Shown piece by piece: positions 39,326 to 49,879 of a stretch of 64,000 nt of DNA. The position numbers were made by a program, and so were the translations under genes. Source of the stretch: Cymbomonas tetramitiformis (taxonomy: Eukaryota > Chlorophyta > Pyramimonadophyceae > Pyramimonadales > Pyramimonadaceae). Under the pieces are notes generated by a model that ran no database searches, was not told the origin of the DNA, and saw nothing but the letters and a program-made list of their open reading frames with translations. Where the stretch lies: the NCBI GenBank assembly GCA_001247695.2, contig LGRX02030310.1, forward strand, positions 62,001 to 126,000. Reading direction: 5' to 3'. How positions within the stretch are numbered: the stretch's first letter is position 1; each line of letters starts with the position of its first letter.

Positions 39326-39940
39326 ATGTCGGTCGAAGACCTGACCGTATCGTATATGACGCTAGCTACGCAACGTCTGAAGACGTACGCCACTAAGAAA
39401 GAACAGCTGAAATACATCTCGAACTTGTTATTTGATGCCTTCGAAACCATGCACGAAAATGAAACACTCGAATACATAGATACAGACAATGTCATCATCG
39501 ACGGAGCTATTGACGTGGAGCGATTGCCTGCATGTTTTGACGCCTTCGATATTTTGCGTCTACTGACGAAAATCCTGATCGACATCGACACCCACAACAC
39601 CACGCTTAACTTTAACGCTTATCAGTGGATTGTATTTAAAATTCAAAATCCCACTTTATTTTTGCCCTCCTCCAGTCTCATCGCGGGCATCACGCGAGCC
39701 AAGTACGATGATGTGCATAAAAGACAAGAGATTCTACGCCACTGGTTTGATTGCCACGGTATCATCTTGTGGTCCGACTTGGGCTGCATACACGACAGAA
39801 GGTTTGGTCAGGCACGTTCCGATGAGGCGCAAAGGAATTTGAACATGTTTTCGAGCGATACCGTCCTCGAGTCCGAATTCTTCCGATTGTTGCTGCGTTT
39901 CATTCAAAAGGTGAACCAGATTGAATTGCCTTTTATATAG
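39326..39940 (+). CDS. Hypothetical protein (204 aa)
   Basis: ATG at 39326 behind the TATA run. The protein is helical and acidic in the first half, with aromatic and histidine residues in the second (HWFDCHGIILWSDLGCIHD). It has no membrane segment and no recognised motif. The following gap of 285 bases leads to the zinc-cysteine gene on the same strand. Confidence 0.85.
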   Translation: MSVEDLTVSYMTLATQRLKTYATKKEQLKYISNLLFDAFETMHENETLEYIDTDNVIIDGAIDVERLPACFDAFDILRLLTKILIDIDTHNTTLNFNAYQWIVFKIQNPTLFLPSSSLIAGITRAKYDDVHKRQEILRHWFDCHGIILWSDLGCIHDRRFGQARSDEAQRNLNMFSSDTVLESEFFRLLLRFIQKVNQIELPFI

Positions 39941-40225
39941 GAATCGAGTCCTCGCAGATCGCTTTTTCGTGAGAGTAAATATGCCACTACTTACGTGGTT
40001 TACAGTAATATTATTGGTGTTGCGCGTTAAAAACTCGATCTTTCTAGTTTCATTGCCAGGACGTACCTAGGAAACCTTCGCTCTCGCAAAACCAAACTTT
40101 AAAAGATACAGTCGATCGAACCTCGACGCGATCGACGGCAAAGTGATCTACCAACGATCGATCGTTTCTCCGGTCGTCGGCGTATCAAGCGCTTCCGAAA
40201 AACGTTGTATCCGGTGTGATCAGAC

Positions 40226-41542
40226 ATGTCCGATCAAGCGCTCAAAACACGCGTGAGACGTGTACGGCGCCTTGAGCGCCGGCTGTTTCGGATCATGCAC
40301 AAGATGTCGATTGAGATGCGTTCTATGAGTAAAATGTTAAAAGATATCGATGAACCCATCGCACGTACCGAGAGGTCCAAAGCGACGGTCAAACACCCCG
40401 CGCGTAGAAAGAGGCTTCGTCGCTCAAACTCCGGCGGCGTGAGAAGGGATACTTCGCTTGGAGACGACTCCGAAGAAGCGCACGTCGAGGAACCGGAAAG
40501 CTCTTCGCTTCGCGTGGACATCTACGTCGAGGACGATTGCGCGGATACTCAAATAGCATGGATACTCCAAGCGGACGAGAAAGACCCGTCGCGGATCATG
40601 TGTGTGGTTCCCGGACAGGCGGTGATCGTGCGCATGCAGGACGGCAGCGAAGCGAGCGCCCTGATAAGAGCGCTCGACCGGGAAAACGAGGATCTGGAGT
40701 CGCTAGGATTCGATGGATCTGGAGTTGCTAGGATAACGTGGTACGACGAATCGAATGTGTTCGAGGCGGACGACGTCGTCTCCCTGAACTGTCTGCAGAG
40801 CGAGCACACGAACCACTCGCTGTACGACCATCACGTCTGGACACACAGCGTGCATCGCACCATCTTCGATCCCAGCTTCTGGCTAGACCGCGAACATCAC
40901 ACCGAAGTAGCGGCTTACATGTGCTGGGGTTGGAAGCGCGTTCACGCGAAGACCGACGGATATCCGAACATGCCCGCGCAGACGCGACAGCTCTTCGACA
41001 GTGTGATCAACGTCGCCCTATCCATGGGCTTGGAGCTCAAGGCGAACGAAAGGATGAAACGTGATCTGGAGCTGTGCCTGTTGTCTCCGTTCCGTCGGTT
41101 GAACATGTATTGCGTATCGCAAGAAAAGAAGTCTCACGCGCAGTGCGGACTTTGCGGCGTCACGTGCTCCCGCACTCTGTATGGACTGCAGTTTCGTAAG
41201 ACAACGTTTTTGCAGGACACCGTATCTTCCGTCGAAGTCGTCGCGGGCTACACCTGCGCTGCGTCGTGCGTTTTGGCTTACGAATGTGTGTCCGTCCTGG
41301 GAAGAATGTACGACTACGTTTCCTGCGATAGGGATCATCGATTCTGTCGGACGTGCATGAAGATTCCGAAAGATGAACGCGGCGCGCCAAGCGTACAGAG
41401 ACACCTCGACGTGTACACCGGGCGGCTGCTTTACGTTCGAGGTGGCGCTTCCGACTGTTTGGCGGAGGGTGACGAGGACTTTGATCCGAAGACCTACTTG
41501 AAGTCGAAAATGGCGTGCACGTGCAACCTCGGACGACCGTAA
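40226..41542 (+). CDS. Basic N-terminus plus cysteine-rich C-terminus hypothetical protein (438 aa)
   Basis: Residues 1-75 are strongly basic (many Arg/Lys) and should bind nucleic acid or act as a nuclear signal. An acidic stretch follows (about 78-100). The C-terminal third (about 297-435) is rich in cysteine: CGLCGVTC, then CAASC, a C-x6-C-x2-C set (CDRDHRFCRTC) and a final ACTC. This predicts two or more zinc sites. Together with the 340-aa protein at 591-1613 it gives the window two zinc-cysteine proteins of regulator type. No family is recognised. Confidence 0.85.
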   Translation: MSDQALKTRVRRVRRLERRLFRIMHKMSIEMRSMSKMLKDIDEPIARTERSKATVKHPARRKRLRRSNSGGVRRDTSLGDDSEEAHVEEPESSSLRVDIYVEDDCADTQIAWILQADEKDPSRIMCVVPGQAVIVRMQDGSEASALIRALDRENEDLESLGFDGSGVARITWYDESNVFEADDVVSLNCLQSEHTNHSLYDHHVWTHSVHRTIFDPSFWLDREHHTEVAAYMCWGWKRVHAKTDGYPNMPAQTRQLFDSVINVALSMGLELKANERMKRDLELCLLSPFRRLNMYCVSQEKKSHAQCGLCGVTCSRTLYGLQFRKTTFLQDTVSSVEVVAGYTCAASCVLAYECVSVLGRMYDYVSCDRDHRFCRTCMKIPKDERGAPSVQRHLDVYTGRLLYVRGGASDCLAEGDEDFDPKTYLKSKMACTCNLGRP

Positions 41543-41906
41543 GGGCACGGAGATGCGCGAGGATGATCCTGTCGGTAAAGCAGACTGTGACGATGTGTGA
41601 GCAAGGCATGCGACAGCAGTATTCGATCACATCGATGTGAAACCAGAATTTAGCCGTGATACGGTATGTGCTTCGAAAAATGTAAGTGGTGGTGAGGTGT
41701 TATATGTCTAGACAAGCATTCGAGATATCAATTTGGAAGAGGATCGTAATTAGATGTTGGTACCAACATCCAAACAGGTCGTGTAAGTAAACCCATTTGT
41801 TGATGTGCAGCAACACACGCGGACCGCAGCGTCCGATCGCGAGCGAAACCACCAGTAAACGTCGAGCACGCATTGGCGCCCGGCACGATTAGAAGGGACA
41901 CACACG
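41543..41906. other. Gap of about 360 bases, nothing recognised
   Basis: There is no supported gene, hairpin or MITE. The promoter of the following gene should lie here, but I see no clear TATA box. Confidence 0.45.
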
Positions 41907-42377
41907 ATGTCGCGCATATCTGGCAAGCGTGTGAATATCTGCGTCGATAAACGCCAAGCAAAAAAACATAAATCCGAAGTACTGCAATCCAATTCCGCGG
42001 CGTCCCCGTGGGAAAATTTCGATCACACGAACACTCTGGTCACGGATCGTCTGAGAGAGTCTTACGATGACGAATTTAAGTTGCCCACGGATTTGCATGC
42101 TTTCTTTGGTGTGTGCCACGATGAACCGATCGATGTCGACATTCTGAAGTCCTTTTGGTACGAGGTTAGAAACAGAAGCAAGTGCATGAAGGCCATTCTC
42201 AAAAAATGGAACGACCCACCGTGCTCCGATAAGACCCTTCTATCCATATTAGGCGTTTATCAGGACGACTTTGAGGTGGCCAGTCGATTTCTGAAATACA
42301 TTCGAGAGTGTCATCCCGCTTATGATGCAATTCTAAATGGGTACAACAAAACGAAGTGGAGAAAATTAGCCGTGTAA
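41907..42377 (+). CDS. Hypothetical protein (156 aa)
   Basis: ATG at 41907. The first 35 residues are basic (KRQAKKHKSE), like a nuclear localisation signal. The remainder is helical with several tryptophans and cysteines. It has no membrane segment. It converges with the D5 helicase gene, with hairpin 6 and a MITE in the gap between them. Confidence 0.8.
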   Translation: MSRISGKRVNICVDKRQAKKHKSEVLQSNSAASPWENFDHTNTLVTDRLRESYDDEFKLPTDLHAFFGVCHDEPIDVDILKSFWYEVRNRSKCMKAILKKWNDPPCSDKTLLSILGVYQDDFEVASRFLKYIRECHPAYDAILNGYNKTKWRKLAV

Positions 42378-42479
42378 AACTTGTATACAATGAGTATATG
42401 TGATAAACAATTACTACAACCTTGCCGATTGACCAGAGGTTTCCATGTCAAAAAAGTGAAAGAGGCCTTTCGCAAAAAA

Positions 42480-42529
42480 ACACGCGCGCGCGAAGCACCC
42501 CCCCCCCTCCTACTTCGCGCGCGCGCGTG
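42480..42529. repeat. GC hairpin 6 of 8 (reverse orientation)
   Basis: Arms ACGCGCGCGCGAAG and complement around a run of C. The complement of the usual G-run loop is present. Confidence 0.85.
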
Positions 42530-42630
42530 GAATGCGTGAGTGTGCGCAACATCGAGCGGTCGGTCACGCATTGACACTGAAAGTGGGTGCGTCGAAAGCT
42601 ATTATGTCCGCATTTTAAGACATGCTGCAC

Positions 42631-42794
42631 TTAAGATGTGATTTTCGGTATGTGCGGGAATTTTGTGGATGTAATCTCCACACTTTTTACATCGATTATA
42701 ATAGCAATGTTACGTATTAACAATTTAAACTGCAAATTATCACCGCCAAAATAAACCTACAAATTCCGACCCTTACGAAAACTGACTCTCGAGT
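42631..42794. repeat. MITE family 1, copy with one intact border
   Basis: It starts TTAAGATGTGATTTTCGGTA and ends CGAAAACTGACTCTCGAG. TTAA is intact on the left and changed on the right. Same orientation as the copy at 30137-30299. Confidence 0.8.
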
Positions 42795-43079
42795 TTTTTT
42801 TTGAAACCGCTATCGCTCCCACGTTGTGATACTTCTGGACTGTTTTTCATTTCGAAAATATCCATGTGGTCAAAGCCGTCGCTGATGTCCTCGTGCCACG
42901 AATGGGTAATCCTCACTTCGTTCAAACATAGAGTGTTCTCATCCGCTTGTAGTGGAATCCGGAACGGTTCCTTCGATCTGTTTGGTTGTCGGAAGGGACG
43001 CGAAGCGCACGAATCACGAGGATGTGCGTACATTTTGCCATCCATCATCACACACAAACCGTCCGCGGCGCTCAGGTCT

Positions 43080-45117
43080 TCAAGCATACTTTCTTGCGTA
43101 CACAAAGTTACGCACGTTGCGATTTCCTATACGCTGCTGATCTTTCACAACCACCTCAGTGCACCGCCGTATCGCGCGCTTACATTCCGCCTCGCTTCTA
43201 AACTTGAGTTCCGAATCGACCAACTGTGCGTTGTAAGCGATGCGAATGTGCGACACCTGAATGACCTCCTCCGATCGTGAGGGAGGATTTTTTATGCGTT
43301 CATAGTTCTCCTCAATCCACAGTTTGAACAGGCCGTCCTCGCTTCGCTCGTTAAGTAAATCCTTTGCTCGCGACACAGTGGGCACAGGCGGGAGTACGAA
43401 GTCGTTTTTATACAACGTTTGCCACCACTGAATGGCCATGTGCATGTGCGCCATCTTCCACTTTTGACACCGTCTGGCAAAATCCGTGTCCGATATGCGC
43501 CGATACGTCTTCTTATCCGGTTCGTCCGTCATCTGCCCTGGCTCGAATTTGGAGACGCAATCGATCGGATACGATCTGTTCTGAAGAGCTTGTCCGGATT
43601 CGAGTTCCGGCGCTACGTTGGACAGATACAGCAGAGTCGCATGAAACCGGGCACTGACCGGTTGTCTGTACAGATTTCTAAACTGAATTTCGTCATTTCC
43701 GGTCAACGTTTTCGTCATGCCGCTGTTGAGACGCATACGTTTGTCGCCCTCGTTTAAGGCGAGACAACGTTTTTTACGATTCGCGCATAAACTAGGGTTG
43801 CAACCATCGGCCGCCTCTCGACGTTCCGTGATTACTTGCACCGGCATGCTCCCGAAGTAATCTCCCAACGTGTATTTGAGCAGCTTGCTCACGAACGCGC
43901 TTTTGCCATTGTCCCCCTGCATCACGTCCGTCTACCGGTCAGCCACACGCGTGGTGTGATCGATGCGGCGGAACGTACAGCTTGGCGGCGGACCGCGCAC
44001 CTCGCCCAGAAGCAATATCAACTTCTTCATCGGATTCCCGATGGATAATAGGCTCCCCACAACCGCCTGCGCCTGCGCTTTATCGACTTCGCCCGGAAAT
44101 ATTCGAGTGTAAACCGTATCGTCCACCTCCTGTATGGTCCGTGTCATCTCGTCCGACATGACCTCGTAATCGTAACCCACCGACATGGACACGAAATAAT
44201 CCATCGGGATCTTGTACCTACCGTAAAATCGATTCTCCAATAGATTGTACACGCCGTTGTTGAACCCTATCAAAAAGTCGTCCTCGTCCAGGCTGCGAGA
44301 GAACTGCTCCGGAGTCAGCATGTTGTTATTCCTACATACAGTGCCGGACTTCATCTTCTTTTCGCAAGATTTGATCACCTGAGATATCCCTGCGATGACA
44401 CATTACATCCCTTCGCTCGGTAAGGGGTCGCGCGGAGATAAAGGGTGCACCAAGAGCATGCGCGCGCGGTACTGCTGCGACCGTTCGTGACAGAGTATCG
44501 CACAAGAGCTCGCAAGAGGTATCGGATTCGGTGGAGGTGATGTTGCACTCACCGGCCTCTTTGGCAATCTGATGATACAAGGTCTTGATGCTTTCCAACT
44601 TGGACGAAATCCGTCGCACTTCCCGTCGTATGGCTTCCCGTTCTTTTTTAGTGGTGTTTGCGACGTCCACCTTCATGCGCGCGCAGTACAACGCTATCCA
44701 GCGTTGCCAACCTGCGGCATCGCGTACGTGCTCCTTCCACCTCCAGTAAAGATCCTGAAGCACCTCGGTAAGAAACTCTTGCGCCTCGCACTCAAAGTTT
44801 TCCTTTGCCCCGTAGCAGGTCCATCTGGCTCCGTCGAAACGGTACATAATGTACGTCCCTTGACTCTCGTCGTAGCCGTATCTATAGGTCCGATTGATGA
44901 TCAGAAATAAGTAGCTTCCCACATCCAGGTGCTGGCACGGTTCGATGACAGCCCTAAGCAGTAAACTCGTGATTTCTTGCAATTTGTCCTCCTGCACGTA
45001 CTTCTTATCAACGTGCATCTGATTGATCAGGCGCTCTAAGTCCGCAACCATCACGCTAAGCATATGCTCATTTATTTTAGTCGGTTTCGGTTTGCATACG
45101 TAGGTTGGATGCCGCAT
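43080..45117 (-). CDS. D5-type SF3 helicase (primase-helicase) with two introns (about 601 aa)
   Basis: I read exons at 45117-44553, 44389-44001 and 43931-43080. The last holds the SF3 core: Walker A GDNGKSAFV, a Walker B region ending LNEGD, the following K-x-LTG-x-D motif, and a sensor-type LLYLSN. These are the marks of D5-like replicative helicases of large DNA viruses. Exons 1 and 2 carry the preceding D5-N-type region (FDGARW, IGFNNGVYN). No primase catalytic domain is visible, so the protein is shorter than typical D5 fusions and priming may be done by another gene. It should unwind DNA at the viral replication fork. The start at 45117 is the first ATG. Confidence 0.85.
43932..44000 (-). 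other. Intron 2 of the D5 helicase gene (69 nt)
   Basis: Donor GAG|GTGCGC, acceptor CCGGTAG|ACG. The length is a multiple of three and the only stop in this frame is the TAG of the acceptor itself. It lies just before the Walker A motif, where extra residues would be unusual in this family. An unspliced reading would stop here. Confidence 0.65.
44390..44552 (-). other. Intron 1 of the D5 helicase gene (163 nt)
   Basis: Consensus donor CCG|GTGAGT and acceptor CATCGCAG|GG. The two flanking frames differ and are brought into register by removing it (phase 1). Confidence 0.75.
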
Positions 45118-45379
45118 GATGAACACCGATCAGCTGACAGGATTACGCTTGCGAGAAAAAAAACAAGATGTTACTACTCTGCGCGAATGTTGCGAATTGC
45201 CACCGTAAATATAGACTTATATATGCAGAACGTCGTGGACCAAGAGTTGATCGACGCGTGTTTTTTTGCGCAAAGTGCGATCGCACCGTGGTTCGATCGT
45301 TCCTAAAGAACCTGATCAGAATTCGCAAAGGTAAGGGAAACGCGACCGAGTGTTGTGCAAATTTTTGCGCGGTTGACGA

Positions 45380-45428
45380 ATTTCGCGCGCGCGAAGCGTA
45401 GGGGAGGGCATGCCTCGCGCGCGCGCGA
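45380..45428. repeat. GC hairpin 7 of 8
   Basis: Arms TTTCGCGCGCGCGAAGC and complement around TAGGGGAGGGCATGC, between the divergent D5 and SF2 helicase genes. Placed there it could be part of a replication or promoter region. Confidence 0.85.
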
Positions 45429-45579
45429 GTCCGCAACACGCGAACGTCTCCCGCGGACGAGCAGCGCCGTGCACGTTGCGTGTTCGGGTCGATCGAACTC
45501 GTAAATAGATAGAGTACGTCGATCGAACACCTACCGAGTTATCGAGCACTTCGTGCATAGAAGAGTGTGAAGTGAGCGC

Positions 45580-48564
45580 ATGATGACGACGTGTGAGAAA
45601 CAGGCTATCGTAGATTGCATCGTCTCTCGCGCCACAGAAATCTTGAATGCGCACGAGGCTCATCGCACACCCGCGGATCGGGCGGAGAACCTTTACCCCG
45701 TTTTTCTGCCCTATGAAGAGATTGGCGACGTCGATGTCGACATGCCATGGGGTCGCGCCGGTGCCCTAGACAAGAGCAACGTGTACGAACAGATGTCCGA
45801 TAATGTCAGGCGCGCACAGTCCTACTGTAGCATCGAGCGCGTGATACGAGATGCTTCCATCAAAACAAATCCTATTCGGTACAACCCGTACATCAGGTAC
45901 ACCTCGAACATGAAGGATCTGCGCTTGCTTAAGCGACTAACGGTTGATCACCTAAGCGCCGGGTTAATGTGGGACTTTATCGACGAGAATGACCACTCGT
46001 GTCAGTTTACGCCTGTGCAAATGGCGCTGGCCTACATTTTGTGGAAAACCGGGTTTCAGTATCTGTACGTGACCGAGGTGGTGAACATGGACATTCTGAG
46101 AGATGCGCTTCCTGAGCTCGACCCGAAGTACGTGGATAGTTTATCCCCGATAAAAATATGCAACAGAGCCAACAGAGGGACGCAGCTCAAAATACTTTCA
46201 TTGCCTCCTGGTCAAGGAAAGACGAATATCGCGATAAACGCGCTGCTCGCGATCTTAGCTTCGTCTACTCTGGACCGCATCTTCGCTCAGCAAGCGGCGG
46301 CGAGCGAAGCTTGCGACAGGCGCGTCGTATCTTTGATGAACGTGAGCGTAGACTCGATATTTACGCATGTGGTGGTTGTGGTCGCGCCCAATAACGTGTA
46401 CGGTCATTGGCATCGACGTTTACAGAACGAGTGCACCAGGAGAAACATTCTTTGCTATCCAAAGAAAGTGAAGGATCGGTTCACTAACAGTGAGGTGCAC
46501 AAGATCTTCGAAACTTGCTCCCGACCGAAGGGATACGCGAGCGTGTCCGGCGATCATGTTCAGACCGCCGTGATTCTCTTGAACCCGAAGCAGTTTTCCC
46601 TCTTGGAGAAGTGCCAGTGGATACGGAACAGCAAAGCGGAATACGCGTGGCCTCTGACCGTCATGGACGAGATCTCATCGCACGTGGACGACATGTGCCG
46701 GAAAGTCGTACCGAACTGTCTACAGCTGTGGGGTATCACCGCGACGCCGACCGATACCTTCATGGGCAGGAGCACCGGTTACATGTATCAGTTTATGTGG
46801 CCCGCTTCCCGCATGGAGCGCGCTCCGAATTCGCTGCTGCTAGAGTGTAGCAAACGAAAGAGACGCGGTAAAACCTCCAACTACGACCCCAGCGAGCGGC
46901 TCCATAAGGAATTCGCGGAAGTGGCGTCCGGGAACACGTACTGGATGTGTCTTTCCGTCGTGGCCCCGTATATGGAAACGTGGATTTTGGAGGATCACGC
47001 CATGTACATGCCGATGGGCATCAATTCGATCAAGTACGGGAGCCCTGCGTCGGCATGTTCTCCCCTCGCGCATAAAGTGTTCTCACATCTCATCACCAAC
47101 TCCAGTGACTGGTACACACAGATGGATACATACGATACCGCCCCTAAACGCTTTGAGATCAATCTCATGACGCTCGGCGTCACCCGGAGCAAACGACAGC
47201 TTGAAGGTGGCGATCTCGGATACCCCCTCGCTCGTTCGTACGGCGTTCCATTCTACGAAAGGACAACCATCCTGACCTCCACGCTCGCGAAGGAGCACGC
47301 CACCAGGATATCTCGTCAAGTCCGGGCGGATTCCGATCACCGAATAGTAACTGTTTGGGACCTGTACATTTTTACTTGGATCGCGGTGGATAAGCCGTGC
47401 ACTTTCATGGGCGCGTCCAGTCTCATGTCGAACGTCGACATCGCCATCACCAACTTGACCGACTACGTGAACGACTTGCAGCATAACGTTAATCACAGCG
47501 ATTATAAATTGCTGGGCGCCGCAAGGATTTATTTGTTCCACCTGGAAGCGCTGCGAACGACTGTGCAAGACACCGTTCCCATCTGGATGGAGAGCGAGGA
47601 GCACAGCGGATCGAAAGATGGAAGCAGCTCCTTCGACATCCTGCTGATGTGTATGGTGTGCGGAGGACAGGTTCATCTGAATACTATTTTACGCTCCACC
47701 TGGTTCATCGATTACTGCGAGTGGAGCTTGATTTCCGATGACGTGGGCGCAGATCAGGAATGCCTGATCGTGAGCGTGCACAGCATGCGATGTCCTTGTT
47801 GCTCGTGGAAGCTGATCGTGGAAGAGGCAATCAGACCGATCGTCGATATGACCGCCACGACACATTTTCACATGGCAGATCTTTTAAGTCGAGAAGCGCG
47901 GGAGGAATGGACCGAAGCGGAGTGCGAAGCTGCCACATGCAAGCTCAGGACCGACCTGCTCGAGAATCACGTTCAACTCACGCAGGGTGCTTCGAGTCAC
48001 GCGGAATTCAAGATGGAAAAGCTGTTTGGCGACGGCTTGCAAAGTTGCTACGACCGACACGAGGTGACGTCATTCGATCAGTGTGGGGCTTTTTTCACAC
48101 TGGACTGCTACCTGCACAACGCTATCTTTCGATTCGATTGCAAACGCGTTCTGATTTTCTACAGAGGAGACAATTGCTTGGCGCAATTTTCGGAAGTGCT
48201 GCGGGTTTTGAACTCTCACATCCCGTATGACAAAACAAAACCGTCCACCTCAACGTGTACGGGTGCTTCGCGTGTGTCCGCGAGGTCTTTGACGGAAGGC
48301 ATGAAGCGAGGAAAGTCATATCGATCCATAAAAGACGAGAACAGTTCATGGTTCTTAGAAAACACCTCCGACGTGCGAATTATGTATCTGCTCGCACAGG
48401 AGGGTGGACTGGAGGAGACCCACGGACTGAATTTGAACAACACCGATCTGATTATATTCTACGGACCCGGTGCAAACCTTGTGCAATCGATAAGCCGAGG
48501 TCTACGAATGAGCGTCCAGCGCCAGATGAACCGGAAGGTTTTGAACGTGTTTCACATGTCCTGA
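45580..48564 (+). CDS. SF2 DNA/RNA helicase or ATPase with zinc-finger insertion (994 aa)
   Basis: The helicase motifs follow in order: Walker A LPPGQGKTN (208-216), motif Ia VVAPNN (267-272), a DEIS-type motif II (363-366), SAT-like ITATPT (386-391) and a C-terminal motif VI-like QSISRGLR near the end. Between the two RecA lobes lies a cysteine-rich insertion (CMVC, then CPCC) that may be a RING-like or ribbon zinc site. An N-terminal domain of about 200 residues precedes the core. The order resembles SNF2/Rad5-like and viral D6/D11-like ATPases. The role could be in transcription, remodelling or packaging; I cannot decide which. Confidence 0.9.
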   Translation: MMTTCEKQAIVDCIVSRATEILNAHEAHRTPADRAENLYPVFLPYEEIGDVDVDMPWGRAGALDKSNVYEQMSDNVRRAQSYCSIERVIRDASIKTNPIRYNPYIRYTSNMKDLRLLKRLTVDHLSAGLMWDFIDENDHSCQFTPVQMALAYILWKTGFQYLYVTEVVNMDILRDALPELDPKYVDSLSPIKICNRANRGTQLKILSLPPGQGKTNIAINALLAILASSTLDRIFAQQAAASEACDRRVVSLMNVSVDSIFTHVVVVVAPNNVYGHWHRRLQNECTRRNILCYPKKVKDRFTNSEVHKIFETCSRPKGYASVSGDHVQTAVILLNPKQFSLLEKCQWIRNSKAEYAWPLTVMDEISSHVDDMCRKVVPNCLQLWGITATPTDTFMGRSTGYMYQFMWPASRMERAPNSLLLECSKRKRRGKTSNYDPSERLHKEFAEVASGNTYWMCLSVVAPYMETWILEDHAMYMPMGINSIKYGSPASACSPLAHKVFSHLITNSSDWYTQMDTYDTAPKRFEINLMTLGVTRSKRQLEGGDLGYPLARSYGVPFYERTTILTSTLAKEHATRISRQVRADSDHRIVTVWDLYIFTWIAVDKPCTFMGASSLMSNVDIAITNLTDYVNDLQHNVNHSDYKLLGAARIYLFHLEALRTTVQDTVPIWMESEEHSGSKDGSSSFDILLMCMVCGGQVHLNTILRSTWFIDYCEWSLISDDVGADQECLIVSVHSMRCPCCSWKLIVEEAIRPIVDMTATTHFHMADLLSREAREEWTEAECEAATCKLRTDLLENHVQLTQGASSHAEFKMEKLFGDGLQSCYDRHEVTSFDQCGAFFTLDCYLHNAIFRFDCKRVLIFYRGDNCLAQFSEVLRVLNSHIPYDKTKPSTSTCTGASRVSARSLTEGMKRGKSYRSIKDENSSWFLENTSDVRIMYLLAQEGGLEETHGLNLNNTDLIIFYGPGANLVQSISRGLRMSVQRQMNRKVLNVFHMS

Positions 48565-48841
48565 AAGTGACGCGCATTCTTGAGGCGCGGTTTACGAGTA
48601 GTTTCGAGCAGACTTGATTTTGTAATATATGTTTAAACTTTGAATTACTGTAGGTATGAAAGGTTGGTGCAAGTGTCATGTTCACTTTTTGCAGCATGAA
48701 CATGAGAGCATGCACACATCGCTATCTACGCTCCGTAACGTGGCATGTTGCCGTCTAAAGCAAACATACGCGGCTTCCACGAACCAGCGTTTCGTTGCAA
48801 ATCTTACCGATCGCAATCGACCGCACCTCGTGGTTTGCTCA

Positions 48842-49879
48842 CTAAGGCATCGGCATCGGCATCGGCATCGGCATCGGCATCGGCATCGGCATCGGCATCG
48901 GCATCGGCATCGGCATCGGCAAGCCAGTTGCGGTCAAATCCACGACAACCTCGTCTAAGGACTTGGAGCCATTTTCGTTAAACGCTTTTTTCGGTAGTTT
49001 TTCGTACAGATCGTTCGCTACTTGAAACGAGCCCTTGGTGTACTTCTTAACGCCATCGATCGCGGTGGTACCATTCAGCTGTAACGTTCCAAAGTGCATC
49101 TCCTTCATGCTTTCGTTGCCTAGCTGTAGGCAGTTCATGCGCAGCTGACAGGCCAACTTCAGCTGAAAAACATTGTTTTCGAAGCTGGAGCACTCGCGAA
49201 GAAGAGCAGGATACATGCGAATAATGTCCTGTATGGCGACGCACATCTTGACCGGGTACGATACGTTCACCATCATCTGCATGGCTAGATTTAGCGACAC
49301 AATCTTGAAGCATTTATCCATGCTATCGGCGTTGCCGCCGAAAGCGTGACCGAGCATCATGCGGCACATGCGCTTAAAGTTCTGCACGACCTCCGAGGGC
49401 TGATCCTTCATCAGATCGATCAGATGGAGCTGCTTTCGGCACACCGTCTTCAAGAGGTCGTGCAAACGACCGAGATGTCCCCTGGCCTCGGATTCCGCTT
49501 CCAACACCGTGCATAGAATGTCGTTTGAAGCGCCAAGCGAACCCCTTTTGTAGCACTGATCGAACTGCACGTTGGACAAGTTGATCAAGCGGTTCACCTT
49601 GCTCAGACTAGAATTCAGGTCGTCGAGCTTTATCAGATTGGTGTTGCAACTGTCCTTACACATGGACGGCATCTTTTGCATCTTGGTAATTACCTCTGTC
49701 ACGCTCTGCTCGTACGATTCAATTTCGTGCTCGAGCGCCAGACCAGGGATCAGTATCGCATGCGGCTTTTGCATGAGCAGCGTGTCGTACGCTTCCGATA
49801 GGCGGTCTTTCGCGATCTCGCGGCGAGCGACGATATCGTCGTTGCTCTTAAGACTTAGCAGAAAATGTTCAGTGTCCAT
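48842..49879 (-). CDS. Helical hypothetical protein with (Pro-Met)n C-terminal tail (345 aa)
   Basis: ATG at 49879. The body is almost entirely helical, with coiled-coil-like stretches (about 20-120), ten or more cysteines and many methionines. The last 25 residues are a pure Pro-Met repeat encoded by a GGCATC microsatellite, and the stop follows directly. The tail length should vary between isolates. No enzymatic motif is seen. A structural or scaffold role is possible but not shown. Confidence 0.85.
   Translation of the reverse strand: MDTEHFLLSLKSNDDIVARREIAKDRLSEAYDTLLMQKPHAILIPGLALEHEIESYEQSVTEVITKMQKMPSMCKDSCNTNLIKLDDLNSSLSKVNRLINLSNVQFDQCYKRGSLGASNDILCTVLEAESEARGHLGRLHDLLKTVCRKQLHLIDLMKDQPSEVVQNFKRMCRMMLGHAFGGNADSMDKCFKIVSLNLAMQMMVNVSYPVKMCVAIQDIIRMYPALLRECSSFENNVFQLKLACQLRMNCLQLGNESMKEMHFGTLQLNGTTAIDGVKKYTKGSFQVANDLYEKLPKKAFNENGSKSLDEVVVDLTATGLPMPMPMPMPMPMPMPMPMPMPMPMP
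48846..48920. repeat. GGCATC microsatellite, 12.5 units
   Basis: Perfect hexanucleotide repeat inside the coding region. It encodes alternating Met and Pro on the minus strand. Confidence 0.95.
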
